Origin: an uncultured Flavobacteriaceae bacterium
GTDB taxonomy: Bacteria > Bacteroidota > Bacteroidia > Flavobacteriales > Flavobacteriaceae
NCBI GenBank assembly: GCA_905381055.1
Contig: CAJPUR010000011.1
Coordinates: 1-64,000, forward strand
DNA: 64,000 bases
Direction of reading: 5' to 3'
The notes beneath the pieces are model-generated. The model was not told the origin of the DNA. It searched no databases and saw nothing but the letters and a program-made list of their open reading frames with translations. A program made the translations under genes and the position numbers. This document shows, piece by piece, positions 36,716 to 46,243 of the stretch (position 1 is its first letter; every line of letters starts with the position of its first letter).

Positions 36716-38032
36716 TTATTTGAGAGAAAATTGAACTCTACGATTACTTTTTCTACCCTCTCGGCTAGTGTTATCTTTTAATGGTTTGTCTTCACCATAA
36801 CCAATAGTCTCTAATCGATCAGAATCTGCACCTTTATCAACTAATGCATTTTTTACTGAATTAGCTCTATCTTCAGATAACTTTTGATTAAATGATTTAC
36901 TTCCATCACTTGAAGCATGACCTTCAATCATGATGATTGTAGATGGATAATTATCTAAAATAGATTTAATCTTATTGAGACATTCATCTGAATCCTCACC
37001 TATTAAAGAACTTGAGGCCTTGAATCTGATCATGGAACCTTCATCATTTAATTCATCAATTACAGAATCTGTAATAACTGGACATCCATTAGTTTCTTCA
37101 CTACCAGCTTTATTTGGACACTGATCGTCTTTATCAGCAATTCCGTCTCCATCCGAATCAGGACAACCATTAGCCTCTGGACTTCCAACTAAATCTGGAC
37201 ACTGATCATCTTTATCAGCTACTCCGTCTCCGTCCGAATCAGGACAACCATTAGTTTCTGAACCACCAGCTGAATTAGGACATTCATCATCTTTGTCAGC
37301 AATTCCGTCTCCATCCGAATCAGGACAGCCCATCATATCCTTAGAACCAGCTTCATCTGGACATTGATCATCTTTGTCAGCTATTCCGTCTCCGTCAGTA
37401 TCAGGACATCCTGCAAATTCTTCCAAGCCTGGTATTTCAGGACATTCATCATTTTTATCAGAAATACCATCACCATCCGAATCAAGGCTACCTAATTTAA
37501 AGGTTACACCAATAACATGTTGAAAATGTTTAAAAGCTTTAGATTCATCAGCATTTCTGTAAGAACTACTGACATTTATTCCCATTTTATCAGAAATACC
37601 AATATTTACTCCAATACCAGCCAAAGAAGTTTCTGAAACATCAGATGAAGGGAATAGACCATTTCTATCCACTCCATCTTGAAAAGCAGAAAAGCCGTAT
37701 CCAGCAAATAAATAAGGTTGAAAGCTTTCACTATTTGAAAGATTATATTTTAAAATTCCATCTAATGAATAATATTTTAGATCCTTAGGAAGACTATACC
37801 CAGATATTTTATTGAGAGAATATTGAGCACCAATTGAAAGACCTCCCATGATATGTCTAGAAATTCCAATTGATGGAATCCCAAGTGCAGTATTTGCGTC
37901 AACATTATCCCCCTGAAGGCTTACAACATTGATTCCTAAATTAACAGCCCAGGGATTACTTTTGTCTTGTCCAAAAGTAAAAGACAAGACAAACAACATG
38001 GCTGTAAACAAGATATTTTTGAAAAGTTTCAT
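36716..38032 (-). CDS. OmpA-family outer membrane protein with thrombospondin-3 repeats
   Basis: A 438-residue outer membrane protein. It has a signal peptide (1-21, cut before QDKSNPW), an eight-strand beta-barrel-like domain (about 22-182), five calcium-binding thrombospondin type 3 repeats (184-318) and an OmpA peptidoglycan-binding domain (about 330-438). Seen in the last domain are IEGHASSDGS, the NQKLSEDRANSVKNALV helix and IGYGEDKP...NRRVQF. The repeats are DxDGDGxxDKxDxCP units. The protein ties the outer membrane to the wall. It has its own terminator. It lies between addB and addA, which is a genomic neighbourhood rather than a functional link. Confidence 0.95.
   Translation of the reverse strand: MKLFKNILFTAMLFVLSFTFGQDKSNPWAVNLGINVVSLQGDNVDANTALGIPSIGISRHIMGGLSIGAQYSLNKISGYSLPKDLKYYSLDGILKYNLSNSESFQPYLFAGYGFSAFQDGVDRNGLFPSSDVSETSLAGIGVNIGISDKMGINVSSSYRNADESKAFKHFQHVIGVTFKLGSLDSDGDGISDKNDECPEIPGLEEFAGCPDTDGDGIADKDDQCPDEAGSKDMMGCPDSDGDGIADKDDECPNSAGGSETNGCPDSDGDGVADKDDQCPDLVGSPEANGCPDSDGDGIADKDDQCPNKAGSEETNGCPVITDSVIDELNDEGSMIRFKASSSLIGEDSDECLNKIKSILDNYPSTIIMIEGHASSDGSKSFNQKLSEDRANSVKNALVDKGADSDRLETIGYGEDKPLKDNTSREGRKSNRRVQFSLK
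37079..37483 (-). repeat. Five tandem TSP3-coding repeats (78-81 bp) within ompA
   Basis: Each unit encodes D-x-D-G-D-G-x-x-D-K-x-D-x-C-P followed by a variable linker ending in G-C-P. Four units are 27 codons (81 bp) and the first is 26 codons. Stretches such as CCGTCTCCATCCGAATCAGG recur almost unchanged, so copy number could vary by slippage or recombination. Confidence 0.9.
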
Positions 38033-38136
38033 TATTTTAAAATATTGATGATTACACTAAAATAAGCCGATTATATGAGCTTACAAAAAGTTTAATTGTT
38101 TTTTTTTTAATTAACTTAAAAAACTATTGTATAAGT

Positions 38137-41100
38137 TTAAACAAAATTAATTTTAATTTCGTCTTCCTTTATATATACTAATATTTTTTTTATGACATCT
38201 AAACCAGTATTTTTTACAAATTCACCATATTTATTTATTTGTTCAATATCTTTAATTTTTTCAATTCCTGTTTTATAGTCGATAATTATTGCATTATTTT
38301 TTTTGACCATTAATCTATCAATTCTTATTTTTTCACCAGATGAATTTACTATCTCTCTCTCTTTATAGATCTTAAACTCATGAGAAAAATAATCAATAAT
38401 CTCAGGTTTATTTATTAAACTGTTTAAAAAAATAATTATTTTATTTTTATCCAAAATATCAATTTTTCCTTTTTCAAAAAATTCATTAACTACATTATCT
38501 ATATCAAACTTTGTGTCAATCTTACTTAATAACTCATGAATAATAATTCCTTTTTTTTTAGATTGATTATTCTTTGGGGAAAAAAATTCTGAATCAGAAT
38601 TAAAACCATTTAGATACCAAGGATACATTTTTTTATTAATAAAAAGTTTATTTTCAAATTCAGTCAATTTTATTTTATTTTTAATCCCTAAACTATTCCC
38701 AAATTCAACAATACCCTTTTTAAATAAAAAATTATTGTTTTTTAAAAAATCTTCAATTAATTTACTATAAGAATCATTTTTAGCATTTTGTGTTTTTGTA
38801 ATTATATACATCTCGTTTATGGCCCTTGTTAATGAAACATATAAAACGGCAATGGAATCAAATTGATTTAAATTAAATTCATTTTTAAAGATTTTTTCCC
38901 CTTCATCACCAAACATTTTTAAGTTTTCTGAAAAATTCAATAAAGTAAATGGAAAGTTTTTTCCGATAATTTTTTCTGTACTAAACCATATATGATCTCT
39001 AACTTTTGGCTGTAAAGATTCATCCATAAATGGTAAAATAACGACTGGAAATTCAAGACCCTTCGATTTGTGTATAGTTAATACTTTTATTGCATTAACA
39101 TTTTCAGGTAAAGAAATAAATAAATCTTCTTTTTCCTTAATCCAGGAATTTAAAAAATCATTTTTACTATCACTTCTCTCTAAAGAAAATTTATAAACAA
39201 AATCAAGAAAAGTATTCATGCTTGCATCGATTTCATCAGAAAAGTCAAATGAATAAAAAGCATAATCTACAGCATCATATAAAGAAAAATTTTTAAATCT
39301 ACTAAAATCAAAGCCTTCCCTTAATTTTTTAAAAAAAATTTCAATTGGAGAATTAATCATATCAAAAACATATTGATGACAAGACTTATCAGTATAATTA
39401 TCTGACATATTATAATCCATTAATATTATTCTACTAGATGAGGAATTCTCATCTATTGCCAATTCTAAAAGAGCTATAATAACTTTAACTTGACTAGATG
39501 AAGAAACAAGAAGGGATTCAGAAGAAATAAATGGCAGATTATTTAAAGTTAAAATTTCAGAAATAATTGAGACTTGGTCTTTTCTTCTTACCAAAATTGC
39601 TATATCATTTAAAACATAATTTTGATTTAAGACCTTTTTAATTTTTTCTATTGTTTTATCAGCATAAATTTGATCAATATTTTTTTTTGATTCACTTTCC
39701 TCTATTTTTTCAATTTGAACATACCCACCATTTTTAGTTGAAGACTGATTAATTGACGACTTGAAAATATTTTTATTTACATCACTTATGGATGAATTTA
39801 AAATTGAATCAAAAAAAGAATTATTAAAATCTGTAATAACAGAATAACTTCTGAAATTTTTTTTAAGATCTATAATTTGACTTTGAATTTGAAAAGGGCT
39901 AATATTATTTAATAGCTTAATAAATTGATTAACATCTCCCCCCCTCCATCTGTAAATTGATTGCTTGGGATCTCCTACTAAAATTAAAGAACCAGATTCA
40001 TTATTTAAATCTATATTCTCAAGTGAATTGGAAATTAAAGGGATTAAATTTTCCCATTGTAAACTTGAAGTATCTTGAAATTCGTCTATGAAAAAATGCT
40101 TATATCTGCCTCCTAATTTTTCGTATATATAAGGCGCGGAAAATCCTAATATTTTTTTATTTATTATTTGATTAAATTTTGAAATTAAAATTATTCCTTT
40201 TTCCTTTTCAACCAGATCAATCTCATTTTTAATTAATTTAATTAGTGAAATTGGTATCCAATGCTTTCTAATTTCTTTTAGTAATAAAAATTTTCCAAAT
40301 TTTTCTTTTGAGATTTTAAATAATTTTAAAAATTCTGGAATCAGATTATCTATTTTTTCTTTTTTACTTTGATCAAGGGATTTATTATAAATATCAATAT
40401 TTTCAATTAAATTTTGTTCTAATTTATTTTTAAAAATTCTTGAAAACTTTAATTGTTTCAAATTTTCAAAATGGATTGGAAGCTGACTCCTTTTAAAATC
40501 TTTATACATAAGATCATTAGAAGAAATAAGTTCTAATGCTTGATCACAAATAATCGAAAAATCTGAAAAATATTTGTCTTGTTTTTTTTTTAATTTTAAA
40601 TCAATTAAGTAGTAATTCTGAAGAGAATTATTCTCAATTTTAGTGATATATTTTAAATTCTGCTCCTTTAAAACTAAATCACCAATTGTTAGTAAATTCA
40701 CATTTAAATCAGAACTTAAAAGATCATCCATTTTGCTGTAGGAAAATCTTTCAAGTAATTTTGTTAAAAATTCATCTATTCCAACTTTATTTAAAATTCT
40801 ATTTACTACTTCCTCTAATACAATTTTAGAATTTAATTGAACTTGAAATCTTGACGAGATATTTAAATCTTTTGAAAAACTTCTTATAATTCTTAAAGTA
40901 AACTTATCAAGCGTTTCAATATCAAAATAAGAAAATTGATGAATTATTTTCTTTAATATTAATTTTGATTTGGCCTGCATTTTTTCATCTGTATAACCTA
41001 ACTCTTTTTTAATTATTTTATATAATAGATGAGAATCTTTAATTTCATTTTTACCTGAAAAGGAAGACAAGTTTAAAATAATTCTGTACTTCATCTCATA

Positions 41101-41241
41101 GACAGCTTTATTTGTAAATGTCAAAGCAATCATACTTTTAAAAACTTCAGTATTATCATTCGATAAAAGCTTAATCAAATATTCCTTAACAAGGATAAAA
41201 GTTTTTCCAGTACCAGCTGACGCATTAATTATTTTAAACAT
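38137..41241 (-). CDS. addA: AddA-like UvrD-family helicase/nuclease
   Basis: A 1034-residue SF1 helicase-nuclease. Walker A ASAGTGKT is at residues 7-14; DEFQDTSS, LVGDPKQSIYRWRGG, and AIKVLTIHKSKGLEFPVVIL follow as helicase motifs. The C-terminal RecB nuclease domain has GIIIHELLS, KIRIDRLMV and AIIIDYKTG. This is the organisation of AddA, which loads at DNA ends, resects and prepares 3' overhangs for RecA. Its partner is the AddB-like gene at 33916, separated by ompA. It is divergent from the superoxide dismutase gene, with 75 bp between them. Confidence 0.9.
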   Translation of the reverse strand: MFKIINASAGTGKTFILVKEYLIKLLSNDNTEVFKSMIALTFTNKAVYEMKYRIILNLSSFSGKNEIKDSHLLYKIIKKELGYTDEKMQAKSKLILKKIIHQFSYFDIETLDKFTLRIIRSFSKDLNISSRFQVQLNSKIVLEEVVNRILNKVGIDEFLTKLLERFSYSKMDDLLSSDLNVNLLTIGDLVLKEQNLKYITKIENNSLQNYYLIDLKLKKKQDKYFSDFSIICDQALELISSNDLMYKDFKRSQLPIHFENLKQLKFSRIFKNKLEQNLIENIDIYNKSLDQSKKEKIDNLIPEFLKLFKISKEKFGKFLLLKEIRKHWIPISLIKLIKNEIDLVEKEKGIILISKFNQIINKKILGFSAPYIYEKLGGRYKHFFIDEFQDTSSLQWENLIPLISNSLENIDLNNESGSLILVGDPKQSIYRWRGGDVNQFIKLLNNISPFQIQSQIIDLKKNFRSYSVITDFNNSFFDSILNSSISDVNKNIFKSSINQSSTKNGGYVQIEKIEESESKKNIDQIYADKTIEKIKKVLNQNYVLNDIAILVRRKDQVSIISEILTLNNLPFISSESLLVSSSSQVKVIIALLELAIDENSSSSRIILMDYNMSDNYTDKSCHQYVFDMINSPIEIFFKKLREGFDFSRFKNFSLYDAVDYAFYSFDFSDEIDASMNTFLDFVYKFSLERSDSKNDFLNSWIKEKEDLFISLPENVNAIKVLTIHKSKGLEFPVVILPFMDESLQPKVRDHIWFSTEKIIGKNFPFTLLNFSENLKMFGDEGEKIFKNEFNLNQFDSIAVLYVSLTRAINEMYIITKTQNAKNDSYSKLIEDFLKNNNFLFKKGIVEFGNSLGIKNKIKLTEFENKLFINKKMYPWYLNGFNSDSEFFSPKNNQSKKKGIIIHELLSKIDTKFDIDNVVNEFFEKGKIDILDKNKIIIFLNSLINKPEIIDYFSHEFKIYKEREIVNSSGEKIRIDRLMVKKNNAIIIDYKTGIEKIKDIEQINKYGEFVKNTGLDVIKKILVYIKEDEIKINFV

Positions 41242-41262
41242 AAAAATTTAATACATGTTAAG

Positions 41263-41295
41263 TTTGGGTATAAATGTAAAGAATCTTTAACTTTG
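41263..41295 (+). promoter_or_regulatory. Promoter of the superoxide dismutase gene
   Basis: TTTG (41263-41266), a 21-bp spacer and TAACTTTG (41288-41295) fit the -33/-7 consensus of Bacteroidetes. The -7 box ends 21 bp before the ATG at 41317, which implies a short, A-rich leader. Confidence 0.6.
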
Positions 41296-41316
41296 TAAAA
41301 ATTAAAAAAAAAAAAT

Positions 41317-41925
41317 ATGTCATTTGAATTACCAAAACTAAGCTACGGGTATGATGAACTTGAACCTCACATTGACTCAAAGACAATGGAGATTCACCAT
41401 ACCAAACATCATAATGGTTATACTTCAAACCTAAATAATGCAATTTCTGGTTCAAAATTTGAAAATGCTGAAATAGTAGAAATTTTAATAAATTTAGACA
41501 TGAGTAACTCAGCTTTAAGAAATAACTCTGGGGGATATTTTAATCATTGTCTTTTTTGGGAAACAATTAAACCTAATAGTTCAGGTAAACCATCAGGTAA
41601 TATTTCTCTAGCAATAGAAAAATCATTTGGATCATTTAATGAATTTAAAGAAATTTTTTCCAAGGCAGCTGCTACAAGATTTGGCTCAGGGTGGGCATGG
41701 CTTTGTGTTAAAAAGGGAGGTGCCCTAGAAGTTTGCTCAAGTTCAAATCAAGATAATCCTTTAATGCCAGGAATTGGGTGCGAAGGCTTTCCTATTTTGG
41801 GGCTTGATGTATGGGAGCATGCCTATTATTTAAATTATCAAAATAGAAGACCCGAATATATAAAAGCTTTTTTTGATATAATTAATTGGGAAAAAGTTAA
41901 TAAGTATTACGTTGAAAATTCATAA
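41317..41925 (+). CDS. Superoxide dismutase (Mn/Fe family)
   Basis: A 202-residue cytoplasmic superoxide dismutase. Metal ligands are His27 (EIHHTKHH), His77 (GGYFNHCLFW), Asp164 and His168 (DVWEHAYYLNYQNRR). The second-shell Gln in SSNQDNPLMPG (Gln145) and GGY before NHCLFW are more like Mn-type than Fe-type enzymes, but cambialistic use is possible. It has its own promoter. It lies tail-to-tail with the purF-like operon with a gap of 15 bp. Confidence 0.96.
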   Translation: MSFELPKLSYGYDELEPHIDSKTMEIHHTKHHNGYTSNLNNAISGSKFENAEIVEILINLDMSNSALRNNSGGYFNHCLFWETIKPNSSGKPSGNISLAIEKSFGSFNEFKEIFSKAAATRFGSGWAWLCVKKGGALEVCSSSNQDNPLMPGIGCEGFPILGLDVWEHAYYLNYQNRRPEYIKAFFDIINWEKVNKYYVENS

Positions 41926-41940
41926 AGTCTTAGTTCAATT

Positions 41941-43836
41941 TCAATAAGCTCTTTGTGATTTACCCTCGTAATAATTTATAAATGCGTTATTAGCAATTCT
42001 ACTCCCACCAGGTGTAGGATAGTCTCCTGTAAAATACCAATCGCCTTTATGATAAGGACATGCTTTATGAAGGCCTTCAATACTTTGAAAAATAATTTTA
42101 ACTTTAGATGAAATCTTATGACCCTTTAATATTGTGGCAATCTTATCTGAAATTTGCTCTTGAGTAAAATCTGAGTACAACATTTTTACATAATTTATAA
42201 CTTCACCTTCTTTAGATTTTTTAGAACTTAAACATTTATTATATATTTTTTTAGTGATAGTTTGTTTTGTTCCATTTTCCTCGTGAAGTTTAAGAGCAGC
42301 TTTAAAAGCAATAAAATCATCAAGCTTTGCCATGTCAATTCCATAACAATCTGGGTATCTTATTTGTGGAGCACTTGATAAAATAATAATTTTTTTAGGA
42401 GATAATCTATCCAACATTGTTAATATACTTTTTTTTAATGTTGTACCTCTAACAATACTATCGTCAATTACAACTAAATTATCTTCTTTATTCACTACTC
42501 CGTAAGTGACGTCGTAGACATGGGCTACAAGATCGTCTCTTGCATTATCAGAAGTAATAAATGTCCTCAATTTTGCATCTTTAATTGCAATTTTTTCAAT
42601 TCTTGGTCTTAAATTAAATATATTTTTAATGTATTTTTTATCTATAATGTCCTTTTCTAATTCATTATTGATTTTATTTTTTAAGTGATCTTGAACAGCT
42701 CCAATCAAACCATAAAAGGATGTCTCAGCTGTGTTAGGTATATATGAAAATACAGTGTTTTTTAGGTCACTTTTTATAGACTTTAATACCTTTGGAAAAA
42801 GAAAACTTCCAAGTTTTTTTCTTTCTTTGTATATTTCCGCATCACTACCTCTAGAAAAATAAATTCTTTCGAATGAGCATGCTTTTTTTTCAGCAGGGAC
42901 AAAAACTTCTTTAATAAAAATATCACCTGATTTTTTTACAACTATTACATTTCCAGGTGGAACCTCTTTGATTTTATCAAAGGGAATATTAAAAACCGTT
43001 TGTATAACAGGCCTTTCAGATGCAACAACAACAATTTCTTCATTCTCAGTGTAAAATGCAGGTCTGATCCCAGCAGGATCTCTCATAACAAAAGAATCTC
43101 CATGACCTAACATTCCTGCAATAGCGTATCCCCCATCCCAATTTTTTGCGGCTTTTCTTAGAATCTTTGAAATTTTCATTCTCTCAGCAATTAAAGGAGA
43201 TGCATCTCTTTTATTATATCCTTCCTTTTTTAAATTCTTGTATATTTTTGCAACTGCATCGTCTAAAAAGTGTCCAATGTTTTCCATTACAGTGATCGTA
43301 TCAGCTTTTTCTTTTGGATGTTGCCCAAGAGAAATTAAATTTTTAAAAAGCAAACTTACATTGGTCATATTAAAATTACCAGCAACAATAAGATTTCTGT
43401 GCATCCAATTATTTTGTCTTAGAAATGGATGTACACTCTCTATTCCATTTTTTCCAAAAGTACCATACCTAACATGACCTAACATTAATTCCCCTAGATA
43501 TGGTATGTCACTTTTTATAAATTCTTCATTATTTAATTTTTTAGGATTTTTTTCAAATACAGTTTCAATTCTTGAGTTAATTTGTTGAAATATATCTTGA
43601 ATAGGCTGAGGCTCAATAGATCTGACTCTACTTATATATCTTTGCCCTGGATCTACATCTAATTTAATACTTGCAAAACCAGCACCATCTTGACCTCGAT
43701 TGTGCTGCTTTTCCATCATCAAATACATTTTATTTATTCCATATAAGAGGGAACCATATTTTTTTTTATAAAATTTAAGGGGTTTTTTTAGTCTAATTAA
43801 AGCAATTCCACATTCATGTTTAATAGATTCACTCAT
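41941..43836 (-). CDS. PurF-like class II glutamine amidotransferase / phosphoribosyltransferase (631 aa)
   Basis: A 631-residue protein of the amidophosphoribosyltransferase superfamily. The N-terminal Ntn glutaminase domain has the nucleophile Cys9 (HECGIA) after an eight-residue leader, with NRGQDGAG and GHVRYGTFG following. The C-terminal part carries a PRPP-binding loop (LVVIDDSIVRGTTLKKSI, near residue 456). Canonical PurF is about 470-510 residues, so this form has over 100 extra residues, mainly in the middle and C-terminus (GDYPTPGG). I believe flavobacteria keep it in addition to a normal PurF; whether it is a second PurF or acts on another amine acceptor is open. Its start overlaps the pfkB stop by 4 bp. 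Confidence 0.85.
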   Translation of the reverse strand: MSESIKHECGIALIRLKKPLKFYKKKYGSLLYGINKMYLMMEKQHNRGQDGAGFASIKLDVDPGQRYISRVRSIEPQPIQDIFQQINSRIETVFEKNPKKLNNEEFIKSDIPYLGELMLGHVRYGTFGKNGIESVHPFLRQNNWMHRNLIVAGNFNMTNVSLLFKNLISLGQHPKEKADTITVMENIGHFLDDAVAKIYKNLKKEGYNKRDASPLIAERMKISKILRKAAKNWDGGYAIAGMLGHGDSFVMRDPAGIRPAFYTENEEIVVVASERPVIQTVFNIPFDKIKEVPPGNVIVVKKSGDIFIKEVFVPAEKKACSFERIYFSRGSDAEIYKERKKLGSFLFPKVLKSIKSDLKNTVFSYIPNTAETSFYGLIGAVQDHLKNKINNELEKDIIDKKYIKNIFNLRPRIEKIAIKDAKLRTFITSDNARDDLVAHVYDVTYGVVNKEDNLVVIDDSIVRGTTLKKSILTMLDRLSPKKIIILSSAPQIRYPDCYGIDMAKLDDFIAFKAALKLHEENGTKQTITKKIYNKCLSSKKSKEGEVINYVKMLYSDFTQEQISDKIATILKGHKISSKVKIIFQSIEGLHKACPYHKGDWYFTGDYPTPGGSRIANNAFINYYEGKSQRAY

Positions 43837-44771
43837 AATTTATATTTATTAAGATCTAATTTAAATGAAGTCAAATTTTTAAATTCCTTTAGTCTTTCAA
43901 AGATATCATTTTTTGTAATCTTTTCAAGAGAATCAATACCGAAGGATTCAACTGTGAAGGATGAAAATATTGTACCATAAACAATTGCATTTTTAATGTT
44001 TTCAAAGTTTATTTTATGGTTAGTCAAATAACCAGCAATACCGCCTGCAAAACTATCGCCAGCTCCAGTTGGATCAACCACTTTTTTAACAGGGAAAGCA
44101 GGAATTACAAATAATTTATTCTTAGAAAAAAGAATAGAACCATGTTCACCCTTTTTAATAATAACATATTTAGGGCCCATTTTCAATATTTTAATGGCAG
44201 CTTCAAATAATGAATATTCATCTGTTAACAGTCTTGCCTCTTCGTCATTAACTGAGATAAGATTAGATTCAGAAATTACCTTTTCAAGTATATCGCGAAA
44301 GTTCTCAATCCATATATTCATAGTATCAAGAATTACAAATTTTTTTTTATTTATTGATTGATTTAAAGTTTCTAATTGCACTTTGGGATGAAGATTACCA
44401 ATCATTATTAATTCAGAATTAATATAATTTTTTGGGATTTTTGGGACAAAATTTTCAAGAACATTTAATTCAGTTTTAATTGTAGTTCTTGAGTTCATAT
44501 TTTGATGATATTTCCCAGACCAAAAAAATGTTTTATCATTTTTTATTAATTCAACACCATCACAATTTATTTTATTAAGTTTCAGAAGATAAATGTATTC
44601 TTTTTTAAAATCCTTCCCAATAACTGAAACTAAAGCACAGTCAATACTAAATTTTGAAGCAGCTAAAGCGATATAAGTGGATGCCCCCCCAAGAATTTTT
44701 GATACTTTACTGTAAGGAGTCTCAATTGAATCATAAGCCAAAGTCCCAACAACTAATAACTTTTTTTTCAT
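43833..44771 (-). CDS. PfkB-family sugar/nucleoside kinase
   Basis: A 312-residue ribokinase-fold kinase. I place the start at the ATG at 44771 rather than the TTG one codon earlier. The N-terminal GGASTYIALAASKF binds the sugar; the C-terminal signature DPTGAGDSFAGGIAGYL contains the catalytic Asp in the anion hole. Substrate cannot be read; adenosine, ribose or fructose-type sugars are all possible. It lies between rnhA and the PurF-like gene in what looks like a nucleotide-salvage or purine operon, which slightly favours a (deoxy)ribose or nucleoside substrate. Confidence 0.9.
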   Translation of the reverse strand: MKKKLLVVGTLAYDSIETPYSKVSKILGGASTYIALAASKFSIDCALVSVIGKDFKKEYIYLLKLNKINCDGVELIKNDKTFFWSGKYHQNMNSRTTIKTELNVLENFVPKIPKNYINSELIMIGNLHPKVQLETLNQSINKKKFVILDTMNIWIENFRDILEKVISESNLISVNDEEARLLTDEYSLFEAAIKILKMGPKYVIIKKGEHGSILFSKNKLFVIPAFPVKKVVDPTGAGDSFAGGIAGYLTNHKINFENIKNAIVYGTIFSSFTVESFGIDSLEKITKNDIFERLKEFKNLTSFKLDLNKYKL

Positions 44772-44819
44772 CAAACAAATATATAACTTCTTTTATGCAA
44801 AAAAATTAAGTTCTCAGAT

Positions 44820-45290
44820 TTATTGTTTGCTTTTTAATTCATTCTCAAAAAAATAATCATTAAAAAGGTTATTTGATTTTGCTGCTTCGGCAGCAATTTT
44901 GTCGCAATATTCATTTTGAGGATGATTATTGTGCCCTTTAATCCACTTAAAATTTACATTATGTTTTCTATAAACTAATAAAAATCTTTGCCATAAATCT
45001 GTATTTTTTTTACCCTTAAATTTATTTTTTTCCCATTTGAATAACCATTTTTTTTGAACAGAATCAATTACATATTTTGAATCGGAAAAAACAGTAACAT
45101 TCGAAGGTGTTTTTTTTAAAAACTCTAATGATTCTATAACTGCTAGTAGTTCCATCCTATTATTAGTAGTGATTTTAAATCCTTTAGAAAAATTTTTAGT
45201 GTAACCTTTACCTTCCCATTCAAGAATAACTCCAAAACCCCCTGGGCCAGGATTCCCAATAGATGATCCATCAGTATATATGTTAATCAT
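44820..45290 (-). CDS. rnhA: Ribonuclease HI
   Basis: A 156-residue RNase H1 that degrades RNA in RNA-DNA hybrids. The catalytic acids are visible: Asp7 (IYTDGSSIGNPGPGG), the Glu in NNRMELLAVIESL, the Asp in VFSDSKYV, and the final Asp after GHNNHPQNEYCD. The length is that of the E. coli enzyme. The start overlaps the purN stop by 4 bp (ATGA), so it is coupled to purN. Confidence 0.96.
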   Translation of the reverse strand: MINIYTDGSSIGNPGPGGFGVILEWEGKGYTKNFSKGFKITTNNRMELLAVIESLEFLKKTPSNVTVFSDSKYVIDSVQKKWLFKWEKNKFKGKKNTDLWQRFLLVYRKHNVNFKWIKGHNNHPQNEYCDKIAAEAAKSNNLFNDYFFENELKSKQ

Positions 45291-45844
45291 AGTAAATTTT
45301 CAATTACTCTCGGATAATGATAGTGCTCAAGCTTTTGTACCTTTTTAGAAATCATTTCAATTGAATCGGAATTTTCTATTTTAACTTTTTCTTGAAAAAT
45401 TATTAATCCCTTATCATATTCATTATTTACAAAATGAATTGTTATTCCTGAAAATTTATCTCTATTTTTTTTTACCAACTCATGAATTTTAAAACCATAC
45501 ATTCCCTTACCTCCATATAAAGGAAGAATTGATGGATGGATATTAATTATTTTTTTTTCAAAACTTTCAATTATGGTAATTGGAATTTTCAATAAAAAAC
45601 CAGCTAATACAATTAAGTCTGGTTGAATACTTTTTAATAATACCAGTAAATAGTTATTATTATAGGTTTCATTATTAATCCATAAACTAGGAATTTTAAA
45701 TTTTTGAACTTTATCAAAAACACCTGCATTTCTTTTATTAGAAATAATCATAGAGATTTGAATACTTGGGTTATTTTTAAAGTATTCTATAAGGTTTTTA
45801 GTATTACTTCCAGATCCGGAGGCTAAGATTACAATTTTTTTCAT
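45287..45844 (-). CDS. purN: Phosphoribosylglycinamide formyltransferase
   Basis: A 185-residue GART transformylase that transfers a formyl group from 10-formyl-THF to GAR, the third step of purine synthesis. Motifs are VILASGSGSNTKNLIEYF, the catalytic NIHPSILPLYGGKGMYG (Asn-His) and GITIHFVNNEYDKGLIIFQ, which holds the catalytic Asp. First gene of the purN-rnhA-pfkB-purF-like operon; divergent from acpP with a 154-bp gap. Confidence 0.96.
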   Translation of the reverse strand: MKKIVILASGSGSNTKNLIEYFKNNPSIQISMIISNKRNAGVFDKVQKFKIPSLWINNETYNNNYLLVLLKSIQPDLIVLAGFLLKIPITIIESFEKKIINIHPSILPLYGGKGMYGFKIHELVKKNRDKFSGITIHFVNNEYDKGLIIFQEKVKIENSDSIEMISKKVQKLEHYHYPRVIENLL

Positions 45845-45959
45845 AAATATCTGTTAACAAAAGAACATATATTTATCTAAAATTCAAACAGATATAATAG
45901 ATTCTATTAAAAAATTTATATTTAGTTGAACTACTTTACATAAAGTGTTGAAGTTTTTA

Positions 45960-45967
45960 TATTTTTG
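45960..45967 (+). promoter_or_regulatory. Putative -7 box for the acpP operon
   Basis: TATTTTTG matches TAnnTTTG and ends 31 bp before the acpP ATG. The -33 box is not convincing at the right distance. Confidence 0.35.
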
Positions 45968-45998
45968 AACATAACAAAATCTTTAAAAATTATTTTTT

Positions 45999-46232
45999 AT
46001 GTCAGACATTTCATCAAGAGTCAAAGCCATAATAATCGATAAATTAGGTGTTGACGAGAACGAGGTAGTACCAGAAGCAAACTTTACTAATGATTTAGGA
46101 GCAGATTCTTTAGATACAGTCGAATTAATAATGGAATTTGAAAAAGAATTTGATATACAAATCCCTGATGATCAGGCTGAAACCATTTCAACTGTTAAGC
46201 AAGCTATTCAATTTATTGAAAAATCAAATTAA
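45999..46232 (+). CDS. acpP: Acyl carrier protein
   Basis: A 77-residue acidic carrier protein. Ser37 in [10 protein letters not shown] receives 4'-phosphopantetheine and carries the growing acyl chain in type II fatty acid synthesis. The four-helix pattern and length are standard. First gene of the acpP-fabF-rnc-IPExxVDY-pyk run; only 11 bp separate it from fabF. Confidence 0.98.
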   Translation: MSDISSRVKAIIIDKLGVDENEVVPEANFTNDLGADSLDTVELIMEFEKEFDIQIPDDQAETISTVKQAIQFIEKSN

Positions 46233-46243
46233 TCTGAATTTTT

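Noticed and set aside
37079-37483. CRISPR-like periodic repeats
   Set aside because: The 81-bp period encodes TSP3 repeats in frame within OmpA; no spacers and no cas genes.
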